A DNA stretch of 64,000 bases from Thalassobacter stenotrophicus (lineage in GTDB: Bacteria; Pseudomonadota; Alphaproteobacteria; Rhodobacterales; Rhodobacteraceae), in the NCBI RefSeq assembly GCF_001458315.1, contig NZ_CYRX01000031.1:1-64000 (forward strand). The letters are read 5' to 3'. A program made the position numbers and the translations under genes. Of the stretch, positions 53,793 through 62,783 are shown in pieces. The notes beneath the pieces are model-generated. The model searched no databases, was not told where the DNA came from, and was given only the letters and a program-made list of their open reading frames with translations. Every line of letters begins with the position of its first letter. Within the stretch, counting starts at the first letter, position 1.

Positions 53793-54563
53793 TCAAACCT
53801 GCAAAACGGAGCTGACGAGGAGTTGGCTATAGGCGTGCTGCGGGTCATCTAGAACTTGGTCCGTCAGGCCCGCCTCAATCACGTGGCCCGATTTCATAAC
53901 CATCAGGCGATCTGCCAACAATCGCACCACCGCAAGATCATGGGTCACGATGATCGCCGACAGCCCCATGTCGCGCACCAAACCGCGCACCAAGTCCAAC
54001 AGCCGCGCCTGGACCGAGACGTCCAAACCGCCCGTCGGCTCATCCATAAACACCAATCGAGGGCCGGTAACGAGATTGCGCGCGATCTGGAGCCGCTGCT
54101 GCATCCCGCCCGAAAACGTCGTGGGGCGGTCATCGATGCGCCCAGCGTCAATCTCAACCCGCTCAAGCCAATCGGCCGCCTTGCCGCGGATATCGCCGTA
54201 ATGACGCTCTCCCACGGCCATAAGCCGCTCTCCCACATTGCCGCCGGCACTCACCCCCATGCGCAGACCGTCCCGCGCGTGTTGATGGACAAAGGCCCAA
54301 TCCGTCCGGCTGAGCATGCGGCGTTCGGGCTCTGACATGGTGACGGTGTCCGTTGGACCAGCCACACGCGTGTCGAACACGACCTGTCCCGCGTCGGGCA
54401 CCAGGTGCCCGGCCATACAGTTCAGCAAGGTGGATTTGCCGGACCCACTTTCGCCCACGATCCCCATTACTTCACCGGGGTACAGGTCGAACGACACATC
54501 CGCACAGCCGATATGCGCGCCGTAGCGTTTGGTGATGCCTTTGACTGACAGCAAAGGTGTCAT
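53793..54563 (-). CDS. phnK: PhnK, C-P lyase ABC-type ATPase
   Basis: The 256-aa ATPase has Walker A GESGSGKST, signature FSGGMQQRLQIARNLVTGPR and Walker B LVFMDEPTGGLD. PhnK binds the core C-P lyase complex PhnGHIJ. ATG 54563 overlaps the phnJ stop by 4 bp; the longer frame from 54626 is rejected. Confidence 0.93.
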   Translation of the reverse strand: MTPLLSVKGITKRYGAHIGCADVSFDLYPGEVMGIVGESGSGKSTLLNCMAGHLVPDAGQVVFDTRVAGPTDTVTMSEPERRMLSRTDWAFVHQHARDGLRMGVSAGGNVGERLMAVGERHYGDIRGKAADWLERVEIDAGRIDDRPTTFSGGMQQRLQIARNLVTGPRLVFMDEPTGGLDVSVQARLLDLVRGLVRDMGLSAIIVTHDLAVVRLLADRLMVMKSGHVIEAGLTDQVLDDPQHAYSQLLVSSVLQV

Positions 54564-55417
54564 GCTGCGTCCTTTCCTTTGTGGCCCGCCGCCTGACGTG
54601 CCTCGCAATAATCCGTATCGGAGCAAACGAACATCCGCCCGCCCGTGTCATCGACAATCAACTCATCCAGATAGCTATCCTCAGCCCCGCACATCCCGCA
54701 GGGGTGATCGGCCTTGGACGCCTCAAAAGGATGATCCTCGAAGTCCAAACTCACCACTTTCGTATAGGGGGGAAGCGCGTAGATCCGCTGTTCCCGCCCC
54801 GCGCCAAAAAGTTGGATGGCGGCCATATCGGCCATCTTGGGGTTATCGAATTTTGGAATGGGCGAAGGGTCCATCACATAGCGACCCTCAACCCTGACCG
54901 GATAGGCATAGGAGGTCGCGATATGTCCGTGGCAGCTGATATCTTCATAGAGCTTCACGTGCATCAGCCCATATTCCTCAAGACTGTGCATCTTGCGCGT
55001 CTCGCTTTCGCGCGGCTCCAGAAACCGTAGGGGCTCTGGGATGGGCACCTGATAGACGAGGATTTGCTCCTCGCTCAGCTGATCCTCGGGGATGCGGTGG
55101 CGCGTCTGAATGACAGAGGCGTCCGCCGTGGCGGTGGTTGTCGCAACCCCGGCTGTCCGCTCAAAAAAGGTCCGGATGGACACCGCATTGGTGGTGTCAT
55201 CCGCGCCCTGATCGATAACCTTGAACGTGTCATCGGGGGTCAGCACTGCCGCAGAAACCTGCACGCCACCCGTGCCCCAGCCATAGGGCATTGGCATTTC
55301 GCGCGACGCAAAGGGCACCTGATAGCCGGGGATCGCAAGCCCCTTGAGGATCGCGCGGCGAATCATCCGCTTTGTCTGTTCGTCCAGATAGGCGAAGTTG
55401 TATGCCTGATCGGTCAT
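54560..55417 (-). CDS. phnJ: PhnJ, C-P lyase radical SAM subunit
   Basis: The 285-aa protein begins AYNFAYLDEQTKRMIRRAIL and carries the cysteine set CGMCGAEDSYLDEL ... FVCSDTDYCE near the C-terminus that binds the 4Fe-4S cluster and supplies the radical Cys. It cleaves the C-P bond of 5-phospho-alpha-D-ribose 1-methylphosphonate, releasing methane from methylphosphonate. It overlaps the preceding HAD gene by 4 bp. Confidence 0.96.
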   Translation of the reverse strand: MTDQAYNFAYLDEQTKRMIRRAILKGLAIPGYQVPFASREMPMPYGWGTGGVQVSAAVLTPDDTFKVIDQGADDTTNAVSIRTFFERTAGVATTTATADASVIQTRHRIPEDQLSEEQILVYQVPIPEPLRFLEPRESETRKMHSLEEYGLMHVKLYEDISCHGHIATSYAYPVRVEGRYVMDPSPIPKFDNPKMADMAAIQLFGAGREQRIYALPPYTKVVSLDFEDHPFEASKADHPCGMCGAEDSYLDELIVDDTGGRMFVCSDTDYCEARQAAGHKGKDAA

Positions 55418-56007
55418 AGAAGCCCCCTTGCTTTCAAACCACGTTCCAGCGCGTCGGGGCCGGTAAAGCGGATCGCATCCATGCCCGCAGCCTGCGCGCC
55501 GATGCAATTGTGCAAACCATCATCGGTGAAAACACAGTCCTCCGCCGCGACCCCGGCCACGGAACAAAAATGCCGGTAAATCGCCACGCTTGGCTTCACC
55601 ATGCCGATTTGGCCGGACACCACTGTGGTTTCAAACACCTCGGCCAATTCGGGGTGCGCCTTGCACCCTTCTGGCCATGTTTCGGCAGACCAATTGGTGA
55701 TCGCAAAAACACGGACCCCGGCCTGTTTCAACGCATAGAGGATATCCCATGTGCCCGTGATTTTGTTGGGGACGGTTTGCGCGTACCGCTCAACGTATTG
55801 GGCCAGCCGCTTGCCATCCTCGGCATCGGGCAAGGCATCCGCGGCACCCAGAAAGGAGGCCCCTGCGTCACAGGCAAAGTTCAATTTGTCGAAGTTGATG
55901 CGGGTTAAAAAGGCCTGCGTCTCGGCCTCTCCCATCTCATGGCTCCATGCGAGCATCGGGTTCCAATCCACAAGGACCGCGCCGATGTCAAAAACGACAT
56001 GTTTCAT
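55414..56007 (-). CDS. HAD-family hydrolase inside the phn operon
   Basis: The 197-aa protein has HAD motif 1 VVFDIGAVLVDWN (nucleophile Asp), motif 2 AITNWSAETW, motif 3 Lys in MVKPSVAIYRHF and motif 4 CVFTDDGLHN. It is a predicted phosphatase. Four-base overlaps with phnI and phnJ show it is a built-in operon member, so it may dephosphorylate an intermediate or side product of phosphonate breakdown. Confidence 0.88.
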   Translation of the reverse strand: MKHVVFDIGAVLVDWNPMLAWSHEMGEAETQAFLTRINFDKLNFACDAGASFLGAADALPDAEDGKRLAQYVERYAQTVPNKITGTWDILYALKQAGVRVFAITNWSAETWPEGCKAHPELAEVFETTVVSGQIGMVKPSVAIYRHFCSVAGVAAEDCVFTDDGLHNCIGAQAAGMDAIRFTGPDALERGLKARGLL

Positions 56008-57095
56008 TCCGCAGCCTCCTGCACGTGGCCCGTTTCGGCCTCACGGCGCAGTTTGCGCACCAATTCCAACTCCGACTGAAAGTCGACGTAATGGGGCAGT
56101 TTGATATGCTCCAAGAACCCTGTCGCTTGGATGTTGTCCGCGTGATAGAGCACGAATTCGGCGTCCTGCGCGGGTGCGCCGACGAAGTCTTCGCCCAACT
56201 CTTCCCAACGCAACGCCCGGTCCACGAGCGCCATGGAGATCGCCTTGCGTTCGGTTTGGCCGAACACCAATCCATACCCACGGGTGAATTGCGGCGGCTC
56301 GGTTTTGGACCCTTTGAACTGGTTGACGGTCTCACATTCCGTCACCGTGACCTCCCCCACCTCAATGGCGAACCCCAGCTCGGGGATTTCCATCTCGACC
56401 GGCACGGCCCCAATGCGCAGCTCCCCCACAAAGGCGTGGTTTCGCGCGTAGCCGCGTTGTGTGGAATAGGCGAGCCCAAGGGTGAAGCCCTCATCCGCGC
56501 GGGTCAGTGCTTGTAGCCGCAGGGCGCGGTCGGCGGGCATCTCCAGCGGCTCACGCGTCAGGTCCGGCGGGGGCGTGTCGTCGTGCGGCGCGCCCTCAAT
56601 CAGCCCCTCCCGGTTCAAAAATTCTGACACATGGGGCACGTCCTCGGCGGTGATGCCGGAGCGTGTGGGCGCCTGGGGCACCTCACCATCGGCCGCAAGT
56701 TTGAAATCCAGCAGACGGTGGGTGTAGTCAAATGTCGGCCCCAGAACTTGCCCACCAGGCAGGTCCTTGAACGTGGCCGAGATGCGGCGATCACAGGTCA
56801 TTTTGCCCGTGTCGACCGGCTCTGACGCGCCGAACCGGGGCAAGGTCGTGCGGTAGGCGCGGATTAAAAAGATCGCTTCGATCAGGTCGCCACGCGCCTG
56901 TTTGATCGCCAGCGCCGCAAGGTCCGGATCATAGAGCGAACCCTCCGCCATCACCCGGTTCACCGCAAGGCTCAGCTGTTCGCGGATCTGAGCAACGCTG
57001 AGTTCTGCGATATCCGTGTCACCCCGGCGTTCTTCGGCCAGCCATGCGTGGGCGTTTTCAATGGCCCGCTCACCCCCTTTGACAGCAACGTACAT
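56004..57095 (-). CDS. phnI: PhnI, C-P lyase core subunit
   Basis: The 363-aa protein begins MYVAVKGGERAIENAHAWLA and has RDLIEAIFLIRAYRTTLPRF-like blocks (GDLIEAIFLIRAYRTTLPRF) typical of PhnI, a nucleosidase-type core subunit needed to join ATP ribose to the phosphonate. The stop of phnH and the start share one base (TAATG). Confidence 0.95.
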   Translation of the reverse strand: MYVAVKGGERAIENAHAWLAEERRGDTDIAELSVAQIREQLSLAVNRVMAEGSLYDPDLAALAIKQARGDLIEAIFLIRAYRTTLPRFGASEPVDTGKMTCDRRISATFKDLPGGQVLGPTFDYTHRLLDFKLAADGEVPQAPTRSGITAEDVPHVSEFLNREGLIEGAPHDDTPPPDLTREPLEMPADRALRLQALTRADEGFTLGLAYSTQRGYARNHAFVGELRIGAVPVEMEIPELGFAIEVGEVTVTECETVNQFKGSKTEPPQFTRGYGLVFGQTERKAISMALVDRALRWEELGEDFVGAPAQDAEFVLYHADNIQATGFLEHIKLPHYVDFQSELELVRKLRREAETGHVQEAAE

Positions 57096-57658
57096 TACAT
57101 CACCTCCGTCGTGCGCGGCAGCGCGGCAAACCGGTCGCCACTGGTGAAAAGGAAATCCAACCCCAAGGGGAACAAAGTTGCGTTCGCCTGAAACGCGGCG
57201 ACCTCGGGCAGTGACAGCGCCGCGCGACCCTTGATGCCCGGACCTTTGAGGAGGGTGCCAGAGGCAGACAGATCCGTACGCTCCACGATCAACGTGGCAG
57301 AGCGGTCTGGGTATTCAGAGGTGCCGATGCGGTAGGCCGACAGCGGCGCCAGCGCGTCCCACGTACCGATGGCAAACATGCAATGAGCAGGGCCCGCAAA
57401 GGGCGCGCCCGTGTGAAAGGCCAACCAATTGCGCACGGCGTCGCAATCGCATGCGCCCGCCAGATACACGGGCGTGTCCGTATCACATAGGGTCAGCAGC
57501 ACAGCACCGGCGGCGGGGGACAGGGGCGCCGGCGGAGTGGCGCCTGCGATATCGTGGATCGTGCCGGGGCGGGCCATCGCCTCCATCACGCTGCGAAAGG
57601 CGTGGGCTGATTGGATGGCCGGGTCCGCGAAACCGCCCGAAAGTATCTCTGCCTGCAT
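57095..57658 (-). CDS. phnH: PhnH, C-P lyase core subunit
   Basis: The 187-aa protein has GFADPAIQSAHAFRSVMEAM and ARPGTIHDIAG near its N-terminus, the standard PhnH opening. It is a pseudo-PLP-fold subunit of the PhnGHIJ core. It shares one base with phnG upstream and one with phnI downstream. Confidence 0.94.
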   Translation of the reverse strand: MQAEILSGGFADPAIQSAHAFRSVMEAMARPGTIHDIAGATPPAPLSPAAGAVLLTLCDTDTPVYLAGACDCDAVRNWLAFHTGAPFAGPAHCMFAIGTWDALAPLSAYRIGTSEYPDRSATLIVERTDLSASGTLLKGPGIKGRAALSLPEVAAFQANATLFPLGLDFLFTSGDRFAALPRTTEVM

Positions 57659-58131
57659 CAGTCTTCGCCCCGTACCATGGTGAAAAAGTCGACCTTTGTG
57701 GCCGCCGCCTTTGCGGCGCGTGCGGCTTTGGCTGCCGCTTGTTCCGCTTCCAACGGATCAATCACTTGGGCGCGCAGGACCTCTGCCTTGTCGGTTTGCA
57801 TCAACGCATCAACCAAGGCCGCCGCCTGCGCATCGACCTTGTTGCGGCCCTTGATGTAGGCATGTCCGACCTCGCCCGTGTCGAGCGTCAGCGCGCAACG
57901 TGTGATCGTCACTTCGCCCAAATTGAACGGTGCGCCTGTGGCCCCTGCCCGCGCACGCACCATCGTGCTGCCGATTTCTGGTGCGCGCAGCCACGCGAAT
58001 TCGGGGCGCGCGATTGCAGCGTCCAGCAATTGCGCGACCCGCCCCTCAGACGCCTTGGCCAGCACGCTCATCCACGCTTTGCGAGGATTGATTTCGTCGA
58101 CGGTATCTTTCATCTCGACAACATTCCGCAT
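57658..58131 (-). CDS. phnG: PhnG, C-P lyase core subunit
   Basis: The 157-aa protein contains the PhnG segments RKAWMSVLAKASEGRVAQLL, GATGAPFNLGEVTITRCALT and GEVGHAYIKGRNK. It is the first gene of the minus-strand phn operon, divergent from phnF across 63 bp. Confidence 0.93.
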   Translation of the reverse strand: MRNVVEMKDTVDEINPRKAWMSVLAKASEGRVAQLLDAAIARPEFAWLRAPEIGSTMVRARAGATGAPFNLGEVTITRCALTLDTGEVGHAYIKGRNKVDAQAAALVDALMQTDKAEVLRAQVIDPLEAEQAAAKAARAAKAAATKVDFFTMVRGED

Positions 58132-58194
58132 ATCTATACAACTATACTTATCTTATCACGACCACGTAGCAGCAACAGCGGAGAATTGTGAATT
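58132..58194. promoter_or_regulatory. phnG/phnF divergent promoter region
   Basis: The short spacer is AT-rich around 58130-58155, including CTATACAACTATA, a TATA-N4-TATA arrangement that may be a PhnF operator overlapping the promoters. GGAG at 58180-58183 serves phnF. Confidence 0.5.
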
Positions 58195-58920
58195 TTGCGT
58201 GACACATCTGGCAAGACCCCGATCTGGAAGGCCATCGCCGATGCCCTGCGCGTTGACCTGTCGGAGGGACGATATGGACCAGGAGATAAACTCCCGACCG
58301 AGACAGCCCTCGCGGAGCGCTTTGCCGTGAACCGTCACACCGTGCGCCACGGGATCTCTATGCTGGTGGAAGAAGGACTGTTGCGCACCCGGCGTGGTTC
58401 AGGCGTTTTTGTGGCCGCTGTGCCAACGGATTACCCCATCGGGCAACGCGTTCGGTTTCACGAGAACCTGATTGCCGCTGGGCGACGTCCCGACAAACGG
58501 ATCCTATCGGTCGAGACCCGCGCCGCAACACGCGGAGAGGCGGAGGCGTTGCACCTGTCTGCGGGCGATCCGGTCTGTTCCTATCACGGGCTATCGCTTG
58601 CGGATGGCCAACCGATTGCCGTGTTTGAAAGCCTCTTTCCCCTGCCCCGTCTGACGCAGATGCCAGAGGCCCTAAAAACCACCAGCAGCGTCACAGAGGC
58701 CCTGCGCGCGGCAGGCGTGGCGGATTACACCCGCGCCTCAACCCGGCTGACGGCAGTGCGCGCAACGGCGACCCAGGCCTTGCACCTGATGCTGACAGAG
58801 GGCGATCCGCTGTTACGCTCCTCCGGCGTTAATGTGGATGAGACAGGGATACCCGTCGAATATGGCCGCACATGGTTTGCAGGGGACCGCGTCACACTGA
58901 CCCTTGAGGGGGCGCGTTAA
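58195..58920 (+). CDS. phnF: PhnF, GntR-family repressor of the phn operon
   Basis: The 241-aa protein has an N-terminal winged helix-turn-helix of the GntR/HutC type (KLPTETALAERFAVNRHTVR then HGISMLVEEGLLRTRRGSGV) and a C-terminal UTRA ligand domain ending WFAGDRVTLTLEG. It is expected to repress phnG onward when phosphonate intermediates are absent. Translation starts at TTG 58195 because an in-frame stop (TGA) lies just upstream and no ATG precedes the domain. The 3' end overlaps the convergent gene by 4 bp. Confidence 0.9.
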   Translation: MRDTSGKTPIWKAIADALRVDLSEGRYGPGDKLPTETALAERFAVNRHTVRHGISMLVEEGLLRTRRGSGVFVAAVPTDYPIGQRVRFHENLIAAGRRPDKRILSVETRAATRGEAEALHLSAGDPVCSYHGLSLADGQPIAVFESLFPLPRLTQMPEALKTTSSVTEALRAAGVADYTRASTRLTAVRATATQALHLMLTEGDPLLRSSGVNVDETGIPVEYGRTWFAGDRVTLTLEGAR

Positions 58921-59921
58921 GCAGGACCCGCCGACACCCGCGCGACAACCGCGTCATGGTCCGACAAGGGGCGGCCCGTTGCATCAAGCGAGGGCAAGAT
59001 CCCGGTCGCAACACAGGTCATGTCGCGCCCACACAGCCAATCAAGCTTCATCTGGCGATCAGGATGCTGGGTCAACAGGCTGGGGCGCGTGGTCATGCCC
59101 TCCGCCGTGAACGACCACTCATACCCGCGCTTTTCCGCCCGCTGAAACAGCGCCTCATCTTGCCAATCATAGTTCGGGGGCATGTGATTTCCGGTGTTCA
59201 GATCGCCGCCAATGATAACCGGCAGACCCGGGGCAAAGGCGTCCACCGCATCCATCAGCCGATCAAACTGCTCCGCACGATGCGCGCTGCCCGCGTTGCT
59301 TTCTAGATGCGTTGAGACCACACAAATCGGCCCATCCGCACCGAGCACGACAGCGGCAATCGCGTTGCGCCCACCAACCCGCGGTTGGTTCCTGTCACCG
59401 CCGAATTCGGGCACGAACCAATAGCCGTGATCATCCAGCCGGATCATCGTCGCCTTCTCAAACGGCACCGCACTCAGGATGGCATTGCCGTGCCAGCCCC
59501 GCGCGTTGAAATCATCATCGCAAAAGGCGCGCTCAATCTCACTGCCCAAGTCCATCTCAAAGAACTCAACACCAAAGGCATAGGTCATGCCGAGGCAGCG
59601 GGCGACATCGGCGGTGGTGTGGCGTTGTTTGGTCCGCGCCATGCCGTGATCCATCTCGGACAGCAGGACAATTTGCGGAGCGATACCGGCCATGTGGGCG
59701 GCAGTATCCTCGGGGAAAAGACACCGCTCAAGGTTCCAGGCAAGGACAGTAAAGGCCGCAGGCAACCGCTGCATTGAGGCCGCACCGCCCAGTTGCACCG
59801 CATTCAGCGCCTCAAACCGCCCCAACAGCGCGCGATGCGCATCAGGGGTGCGCGGTGCGGTGGCAATCTCGCTCACCTCACTGCCTGAAATCAACTTTAG
59901 CTCCGGCACATTGGGGGTCAT
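58917..59921 (-). CDS. EEP-family phosphatase/nuclease next to ugpC
   Basis: The 334-aa cytoplasmic protein has the endonuclease/exonuclease/phosphatase motifs: [44 protein letters not shown] and LSDHDAVVA. It starts with a 4-bp overlap of the ugpC stop, so it sits where many genomes carry ugpQ. It may therefore cleave imported glycerophosphodiesters, a guess based only on position. Confidence 0.85.
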   Translation of the reverse strand: MTPNVPELKLISGSEVSEIATAPRTPDAHRALLGRFEALNAVQLGGAASMQRLPAAFTVLAWNLERCLFPEDTAAHMAGIAPQIVLLSEMDHGMARTKQRHTTADVARCLGMTYAFGVEFFEMDLGSEIERAFCDDDFNARGWHGNAILSAVPFEKATMIRLDDHGYWFVPEFGGDRNQPRVGGRNAIAAVVLGADGPICVVSTHLESNAGSAHRAEQFDRLMDAVDAFAPGLPVIIGGDLNTGNHMPPNYDWQDEALFQRAEKRGYEWSFTAEGMTTRPSLLTQHPDRQMKLDWLCGRDMTCVATGILPSLDATGRPLSDHDAVVARVSAGPA

Positions 59922-60955
59922 ATCCGGTTTCCTTCGACCGCATCAAATAGACATAGCGCGTCGGGCTTCACACCCACGCGCAGAGGACCGGTCTGCGCGA
60001 CGCTTTCGTTGGCGACATGCACCGTAACCGCCTCTTCGCCCAGCTTCCCGTGCAGCAGGCGGTGCGCGCCCAACTCCTCAACCAAATCCACGTGAATGGT
60101 CAGATCACCCTCAGGATCTGGACTGAAATCCTCAGGCCGAATGCCTGCGATTACCTTGCCACGATGGGGCGCGGGACCGAATGAAACACCCTCCAGCATC
60201 ACCTGCCCCCCGTCCACGACCGCAGGCAGCAAGTTCATCGGTGGCGCGCCCATAAAGGACGCCACAAAGGTGGTGGCCGGGTTGTGATAGACCTGCGCCG
60301 GAGTGCCGATCTGCTCGACCCGGCCCTCATTCATCACGATGATGCGGTCTGCCATGGTCATGGCCTCGACCTGATCGTGGGTGACATAGATTGACGTCAC
60401 GCCCAACCGCCGCTGAAGCGCCTTGATCTCGATCCGCATCTGGTTGCGCAATTTGGCGTCCAAATTGGACAGCGGCTCATCGAACAAAAACAGGGCCGGA
60501 TCGCGCACAATCGCCCGCCCCATCGCCACGCGCTGCCGCTGCCCCCCGGACAATTGGCTGGGCTTACTCTCCAGATAGGGCGTCAGGTTGAGCATGGCGG
60601 CGGCCTCATCCACCTTGCGCGCAATCTCGGACTTAGCAGTACCGCGATTTTTGAGGCCATAACCGATATTTTTGCGCACGGTCATGTGGGGGTAAAGCGC
60701 ATAATTCTGGAACACCATGGCGATGTCACGATCGGCAGGGTCTACGTGGTTGACGACACGGGTGCCAATCGACAGATCCCCTGCCGTGATATCCTCTAGC
60801 CCTGCTACCATCCGCAGCAGTGTGGATTTTCCGCAGCCCGACGGGCCAACCAGAACCGCGAACTCTCCCTCCTTGATCGTAAAGTTCGTCGGCTTCAAAG
60901 CCTCAAACCCGTTGGGATACGTTTTTGTGATGCTGTTAAATTGAACCTGCGCCAT
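59918..60955 (-). CDS. ugpC: UgpC, glycerol-3-phosphate ABC transporter ATPase
   Basis: The 345-aa ATPase has Walker [10 protein letters not shown], signature [20 protein letters not shown], Walker [13 protein letters not shown] and a C-terminal MalK-like TOBE regulatory domain. It powers uptake with UgpA and UgpE. It starts 11 bp after ugpE. Confidence 0.92.
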   Translation of the reverse strand: MAQVQFNSITKTYPNGFEALKPTNFTIKEGEFAVLVGPSGCGKSTLLRMVAGLEDITAGDLSIGTRVVNHVDPADRDIAMVFQNYALYPHMTVRKNIGYGLKNRGTAKSEIARKVDEAAAMLNLTPYLESKPSQLSGGQRQRVAMGRAIVRDPALFLFDEPLSNLDAKLRNQMRIEIKALQRRLGVTSIYVTHDQVEAMTMADRIIVMNEGRVEQIGTPAQVYHNPATTFVASFMGAPPMNLLPAVVDGGQVMLEGVSFGPAPHRGKVIAGIRPEDFSPDPEGDLTIHVDLVEELGAHRLLHGKLGEEAVTVHVANESVAQTGPLRVGVKPDALCLFDAVEGNRI

Positions 60956-60966
60956 TTTTCTTTTGC

Positions 60967-61833
60967 CTACTTGTCGGATTCAGTGAGGCCCTTGACGAAC
61001 CAACTTTGGAAGAAGACCACCACCAGAACGGGGGGAATAACGGCCACCAAGGCCAGAACGTTCGAACGGCCGTATTCCGGCACCACAGCGCCTTCCAGAA
61101 CTTGAACGATCTGCTTGATGCCGCGCACCAAGGTGTACATGTCCTCATCGGTCGTGATCATCGTCGGCCACAGGTATTGGTTCCAGCCGTAGACGAACAT
61201 GATGATGAACATCGCCGCGATCATGGTTTTGCTTAGGGGCATAAGGATATCGATGAAGAACTTGACCGGGCCCGCGCCATCGATCCGGGCGGCCTCAACC
61301 AATTCTTCGGGCACGGAGCGGAAAAACTGCCGAAAGAAAAACGTGGCCGTCGCGGAGGCGATCAAGGGGATGATGAGGCCCTGATAGGTGTTCAACATGC
61401 CCAGCCATTGCACCACCTCATAGGAGGGCAAAATGCGCACTTCGAGCGGCAACAAAAGCGTCGTAAAAATCAGCCAAAACGCCAGCGTGGCGAAACGCAG
61501 CCGGAAGTAAACAATCGCATAAGCGGCCAACATGCCGATAAGGATTTTACCCACCGCGAACCCGATCCCGAGGATCAAGCTGTTCTTGAGCATCGACAGC
61601 CCGGAGTTTTCCCCCGCGAAGCCCGACGCCTCAAACATCGCCTTGTACAAGTTGTCATCGAACTGATCGCCGATTTTCAGCGTGGGGCCTGTCTTGATGA
61701 TTTCGGTGTCGGGGATGGTTGTCATCTGCAACAGCATCACCAGCGGCAAGATCATGAACAGGCTGCCCAGAATAAGCACGCCATGATCCACGATCATCGA
61801 AAGTTTGAGTTTGCGCATTTTGGAAAGGCTCAT
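60967..61833 (-). CDS. ugpE: UgpE, glycerol-3-phosphate ABC permease
   Basis: The 288-aa membrane protein has six hydrophobic segments and an EAA loop ([20 protein letters not shown]) as in MalG/UgpE permeases. It overlaps ugpA by 4 bp. Confidence 0.92.
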   Translation of the reverse strand: MSLSKMRKLKLSMIVDHGVLILGSLFMILPLVMLLQMTTIPDTEIIKTGPTLKIGDQFDDNLYKAMFEASGFAGENSGLSMLKNSLILGIGFAVGKILIGMLAAYAIVYFRLRFATLAFWLIFTTLLLPLEVRILPSYEVVQWLGMLNTYQGLIIPLIASATATFFFRQFFRSVPEELVEAARIDGAGPVKFFIDILMPLSKTMIAAMFIIMFVYGWNQYLWPTMITTDEDMYTLVRGIKQIVQVLEGAVVPEYGRSNVLALVAVIPPVLVVVFFQSWFVKGLTESDK

Positions 61834-62711
61834 GTGTAGTGGATCCGCCGGTCGATCAGGCGGAACTGAAAGATCGTGAGCGCCAGCACCAACACCATCA
61901 GGATCACGGATTGTGCCGACGACCCGCCCAGATCATTGCCGCGGAACCCATCGACATAGACCTTGTAGACCAGCGTCATGGGGTTGTTGCCCGGCTCTCC
62001 CTTTACCACCGTGTCGACGATGCCAAAGGTGTCAAAGAGCGAATAAGTGATGTTGATAATCAGCAGGAAAAAACCAGTGGGCGCCAACAGCGGAAAGGTC
62101 ACATCCCAGAACCGCCCCATGGCAGAGGCGTTGTCGATCAACGCCGCCTCGCGCACTGAACGCGGGATGGATTGCAGGCCCGAGAGAAAGAAAATGAAGT
62201 TGACCGGCACCTGTTTCCACACTGACGCCAGCACCATGGCAAAAGCGGTGTCGTTAAAGTTCACTCCCACCAGATAGGTGTAGTTAAACATGCCGAAAAA
62301 CTGCGTCAGCGGACCCCAGCTTTGGTTGAACATGATCACCGCGATAAAGCCCGCAACAGGCGGTGCCACGGCATAGACCCACATCAACAGGGTGCGGTAC
62401 GTCTTGGCGCCGCGCAGGATCTTGTCGGCCTTAACCGCCAACAACAATGCGATCGCAAGAGAGAAAAACGTCACCAGCACCGAGAACACGACAGTGAAGC
62501 TCGCGATGCGGTGGTATTCGCGGCTGGTAAATAAATCCGCGTAGTTCTGGAGGCCCACGAAGGTGGACCCAAACCCAAAGGGATCTTGCAAATAGAACGA
62601 AGACTGCAGGGCCACGACCGTGGGCCAATAGAAAAAGACTGCGATGATCACGAGCTGCGGCAGCAACAAAAAGACTGGCAGCGATACAGTGGTAAATCCG
62701 GCGCGTTTCAT
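61830..62711 (-). CDS. ugpA: UgpA, glycerol-3-phosphate ABC permease
   Basis: The 293-aa membrane protein has the MalF/UgpA layout, with FYLQDPFGFGSTFVGLQNYA after the first segment and EAA loop REAALIDNASAMGRFWDVTF. ATG 62711 is chosen over 62732 because GGAGGGG lies just upstream. Confidence 0.93.
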   Translation of the reverse strand: MKRAGFTTVSLPVFLLLPQLVIIAVFFYWPTVVALQSSFYLQDPFGFGSTFVGLQNYADLFTSREYHRIASFTVVFSVLVTFFSLAIALLLAVKADKILRGAKTYRTLLMWVYAVAPPVAGFIAVIMFNQSWGPLTQFFGMFNYTYLVGVNFNDTAFAMVLASVWKQVPVNFIFFLSGLQSIPRSVREAALIDNASAMGRFWDVTFPLLAPTGFFLLIINITYSLFDTFGIVDTVVKGEPGNNPMTLVYKVYVDGFRGNDLGGSSAQSVILMVLVLALTIFQFRLIDRRIHYT

Positions 62712-62732
62712 GATCCCCTCCGGCAAAAACAT

Positions 62733-62760
62733 GGGCGGCTGCCGTTAGAAGCAGCCGCCC
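62733..62760 (-). terminator. Strong hairpin between ugpB and ugpA
   Basis: GGGCGGCTGC (62733-62742) and GCAGCCGCCC (62751-62760) form a perfect 10-bp stem with an 8-nt loop, followed on the minus strand by a T5 run. It probably reduces read-through so that the binding protein is made in excess. Confidence 0.8.
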
Positions 62761-62783
62761 AATCGAGTTATCGACGACAGGCC